Source of the DNA: Candidatus Peregrinibacteria bacterium RIFCSPLOWO2_01_FULL_39_12
GTDB lineage: Bacteria > Patescibacteriota > Gracilibacteria > UBA1369 > LOWO2-01-FULL-3
Reading direction: 5' to 3'
DNA: 7,085 nt
Assembly (NCBI GenBank): GCA_001787455.1
Contig: MFXA01000001.1
Span: forward strand, 1 to 7,085
Position 1 is the stretch's first letter. Each line of letters starts with the position of its first letter. Position numbers and translations under genes: made by a program. The notes under the pieces are model-generated. The model ran no database searches. It saw only the letters and a program-made list of their open reading frames with translations, and was not told the DNA's origin. Of the stretch, positions 5,310 through 7,085 are shown in pieces.

Positions 5310-7043
5310 ATGATCAAAAAATTCTTTACAGTAGTATTAACCGTATCGCTTTTATTGCTAATCCAGCTCCCACAAGCCTTAGCATTCTATAAAGACGTTC
5401 CAAGTACACACCTATACTATAACTCCATACGAATTCTCTATGATGAGGGGAAGCTCCCTGAAGAAACAGAAAACTCATTCAAACCGGACAATCAAATTAC
5501 GAAAGCCGGCCTGTATAAACTCATTATTACTTATGCGAAAGTCCCGCTTTCTAAAAATATCTCTTTACCATACAGTGATACGGATAATTCCGCCGACTAC
5601 GCGAAATATCTGCAGACTGCAATTGATTTAAACTTAATCAAGCCACCAAAAGATAAACCGAAATTTGGAGCGGACACTTCGGTGGCAAAACATAACGCAA
5701 TATCAATTTTGTTCAACGCACTGGGAATTGGCATAGATTATTTTTACAACAAGGAAAATTTCCCGTTCAAAGATCTTAATAAAAATTCATATGTCGCGCC
5801 GCTGGCTCAAAAAGCTTACGACTTAGGAATACAGGAACAGGACAAAAAAGATAAATTCAAAATGGCGAAACGTGTCACGAAAGGCGAAGTTGCGGATTAT
5901 CTGTACAAAATCCAGCAAAACAAGAAATTAACAAATAAAACAATTACAATCAACCTGGGAACATCAAATCTCCAAGCTACGGAAGATCAGAAATTACTTT
6001 TGAAAGAAGACAGTTTTGGAACTTTCGCCAATGTTTGGTCGGCAATCAAAAATGATTATTTATATAAAGATAACCTGAACAATGACCAGCTTATTTACGA
6101 CGCGATTAAAGGAATGCTTTCCCAGGTAAAAGACGAATATACGATATTCAATGACCCTTCGGAAAACGCTTCCTATATGGCAATGCTGGAAAGCGAATAC
6201 GAAGGAATTGGAACAGTCCTCGAATTCATTGATGGAAAAGTCGTAGTGGTTTCACCTATAAAAAACTCGCCTGCGGAAAAAGCAGGAATCAAACCGGCGG
6301 ATATAATTAAAGAAGTTGACGGTATAAGCGTAGAAGGCAAAACCCTTGAAGAAGTTGCGGCAAAAATAAAAGGCAAAGCGGGAACAACGGTGAAGATAAC
6401 CGTTCAAAGAGACAGCGAAACATTAACATTCGAAATAACAAGAGCAAAAGTTTCATTCAATACAGTGGAATCGGAAGTAAAAAAATGGGGAAATAAAAAA
6501 ATCGGATACATAGAATTGATTACATTTGGAGAAAAAAGCTATGAAGAATTTTTGGAAGCCGCAAACACAATTTTGAAAGAAAAACCGGACGGCTTCATAA
6601 TAGACCTTCGCAACAATCCGGGAGGATTTGTGGATACGGCGATAAATATTCTAAGTTTATTTATGACCGAGAAAAAAAACGCAGTAATATTTGAATACGC
6701 TGACTCAAGCAAAACGGAATTCAAAACAGACGGCAACGGACTTCTGAAAGGTTATAAAATAGTTGTCATCATAAATAAAGGATCGGCATCCGCATCGGAA
6801 ATTGTGGCTGGAGCGCTGAAAGATTACAAAATCGCTAAAATAATCGGAGAAACCTCATTTGGGAAAGGAAGCGCACAAGAAGTTAGGACTTATAAAGACA
6901 AATCCATATTCAAATTCACAATTTCAAAATGGCTGACACCGAACGGAACCGACATAAGCAAAGTTGGAATCACGCCGGATAAAGTTGTGTCCAATCCAAA
7001 CGGAGAAGACTTGCAACTTCAAGAAGCTTTGAAGGAGTTCTAG
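5310..7043 (+). CDS. Secreted SLH-domain S41 C-terminal processing peptidase
   Basis: A 577-residue exported serine protease of the S41A (CtpA/CtpB/Prc) family, which cleaves proteins near their C-termini outside the cytoplasm. The N-terminus is a classic signal peptide: MIKK, a hydrophobic core, then ALA at 23-25 before FYKD. Three S-layer homology domains follow at about 26-80, 85-140 and 150-203. The first has FYKDVP and FKPDNQITKA, and each carries Lys where the usual (I/V)TR motif has Arg. They should attach the enzyme to a wall polymer. The protease unit spans about 235-560, with a PDZ domain at about 296-380 (YEGIG, NSPAEKAGIKPADII), LRNNPGG (433-439), GSASASE (491-497) and FGKGSAQ (517-523). 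The triad is Ser494, Lys519 and Gln523, with the family's 25-residue Ser-Lys spacing, so it should be active. The start is fixed by the signal peptide; the ribosome site (AAAGTGA, 5299-5305) is weak. It is divergent from the small membrane-protein gene and probably coupled to the next gene. Substrate unknown. Confidence 0.93.
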   Translation: MIKKFFTVVLTVSLLLLIQLPQALAFYKDVPSTHLYYNSIRILYDEGKLPEETENSFKPDNQITKAGLYKLIITYAKVPLSKNISLPYSDTDNSADYAKYLQTAIDLNLIKPPKDKPKFGADTSVAKHNAISILFNALGIGIDYFYNKENFPFKDLNKNSYVAPLAQKAYDLGIQEQDKKDKFKMAKRVTKGEVADYLYKIQQNKKLTNKTITINLGTSNLQATEDQKLLLKEDSFGTFANVWSAIKNDYLYKDNLNNDQLIYDAIKGMLSQVKDEYTIFNDPSENASYMAMLESEYEGIGTVLEFIDGKVVVVSPIKNSPAEKAGIKPADIIKEVDGISVEGKTLEEVAAKIKGKAGTTVKITVQRDSETLTFEITRAKVSFNTVESEVKKWGNKKIGYIELITFGEKSYEEFLEAANTILKEKPDGFIIDLRNNPGGFVDTAINILSLFMTEKKNAVIFEYADSSKTEFKTDGNGLLKGYKIVVIINKGSASASEIVAGALKDYKIAKIIGETSFGKGSAQEVRTYKDKSIFKFTISKWLTPNGTDISKVGITPDKVVSNPNGEDLQLQEALKEF

Positions 7044-7085
7044 TGTTAGCTTATGGCAGACAGATTGAAGGCAATCGCGAGGCTT
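7043..7085 (+). CDS. Start of a downstream gene, partial, unidentified
   Basis: GTG at 7043-7045 shares its first G with the TAG stop (7041-7043) of the peptidase gene. GAAGGAG (7031-7037) ends five bases before it, an ideal Shine-Dalgarno distance. The frame stays open to the window end and would begin MLAYGRQIEGNREA, which I do not recognise. The overlap implies an operon with translational coupling to the peptidase. A competing start is ATG at 7053 in another frame (MADRLKAIARL), 15 bases from the same ribosome site. The minus strand is also open here (ending in TAA at 7046-7048), so a convergent gene cannot be excluded. Confidence 0.4.
   Translation, partial: MLAYGRQIEGNREA

Overview
The window is bacterial DNA with ordinary bacterial gene signals: Shine-Dalgarno sites, sigma70-type promoters, TAA/TAG stops and GTG/ATG starts. 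Composition is uneven by eye. The left edge (about 1-250) is above 50% GC, and the rest is A-rich, near 40% GC. One protein carries S-layer homology (SLH) domains, which suggests a cell wall or S-layer of the kind found in monoderm bacteria. Together with the large cyclase-like/ATPase/TPR protein this could fit a poorly sampled candidate lineage, but nothing here fixes the taxon.

Layout. (1) 1-255, minus strand: the N-terminal 85 residues of a PAT/AmpG-like major facilitator transporter, running off the left edge. (2) 256-805: non-coding. It holds a possible promoter, inverted repeat and small hairpin in front of the transporter, a 163-bp almost fully palindromic MITE-like element (459-621), and a good promoter (726-753) for the next gene. 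(3) 806-4921, plus strand: a 1371-residue STAND-type signalling protein. It has an unrecognised N-terminal region, a degenerate class III nucleotide-cyclase-like domain, an intact Walker A/B ATPase, a winged-helix-like segment, TPR-like helices and an unrecognised C-terminus. (4) 4918-5208, minus strand: a 96-residue single-pass membrane protein with a duplicated C-terminal IGTPDGN motif. Its stop codon overlaps the stop of the large gene. (5) 5209-5309: a compact divergent promoter region with overlapping -10 elements and a perfect 12-bp palindrome. (6) 5310-7043, plus strand: a secreted S41 C-terminal processing peptidase carrying three SLH domains, with an intact Ser-Lys-Gln active site. 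(7) 7043-7085: the probable start of another gene, whose GTG overlaps the peptidase stop codon.

How the parts may work together. The STAND protein appears to be a single-gene unit with its own promoter. Its cyclase-like domain lacks recognisable catalytic residues, so it looks like a sensor or regulator rather than a cAMP producer. The small membrane protein and the SLH-S41 peptidase share one divergent control region. Their products probably meet outside the membrane: the small protein's tail is predicted to face out, and the peptidase is exported and wall-anchored. A functional pairing is inference only. The most notable observations are the pseudo-cyclase STAND protein, the MITE-like palindrome lying near a shift in base composition, and the small-protein/peptidase divergon.
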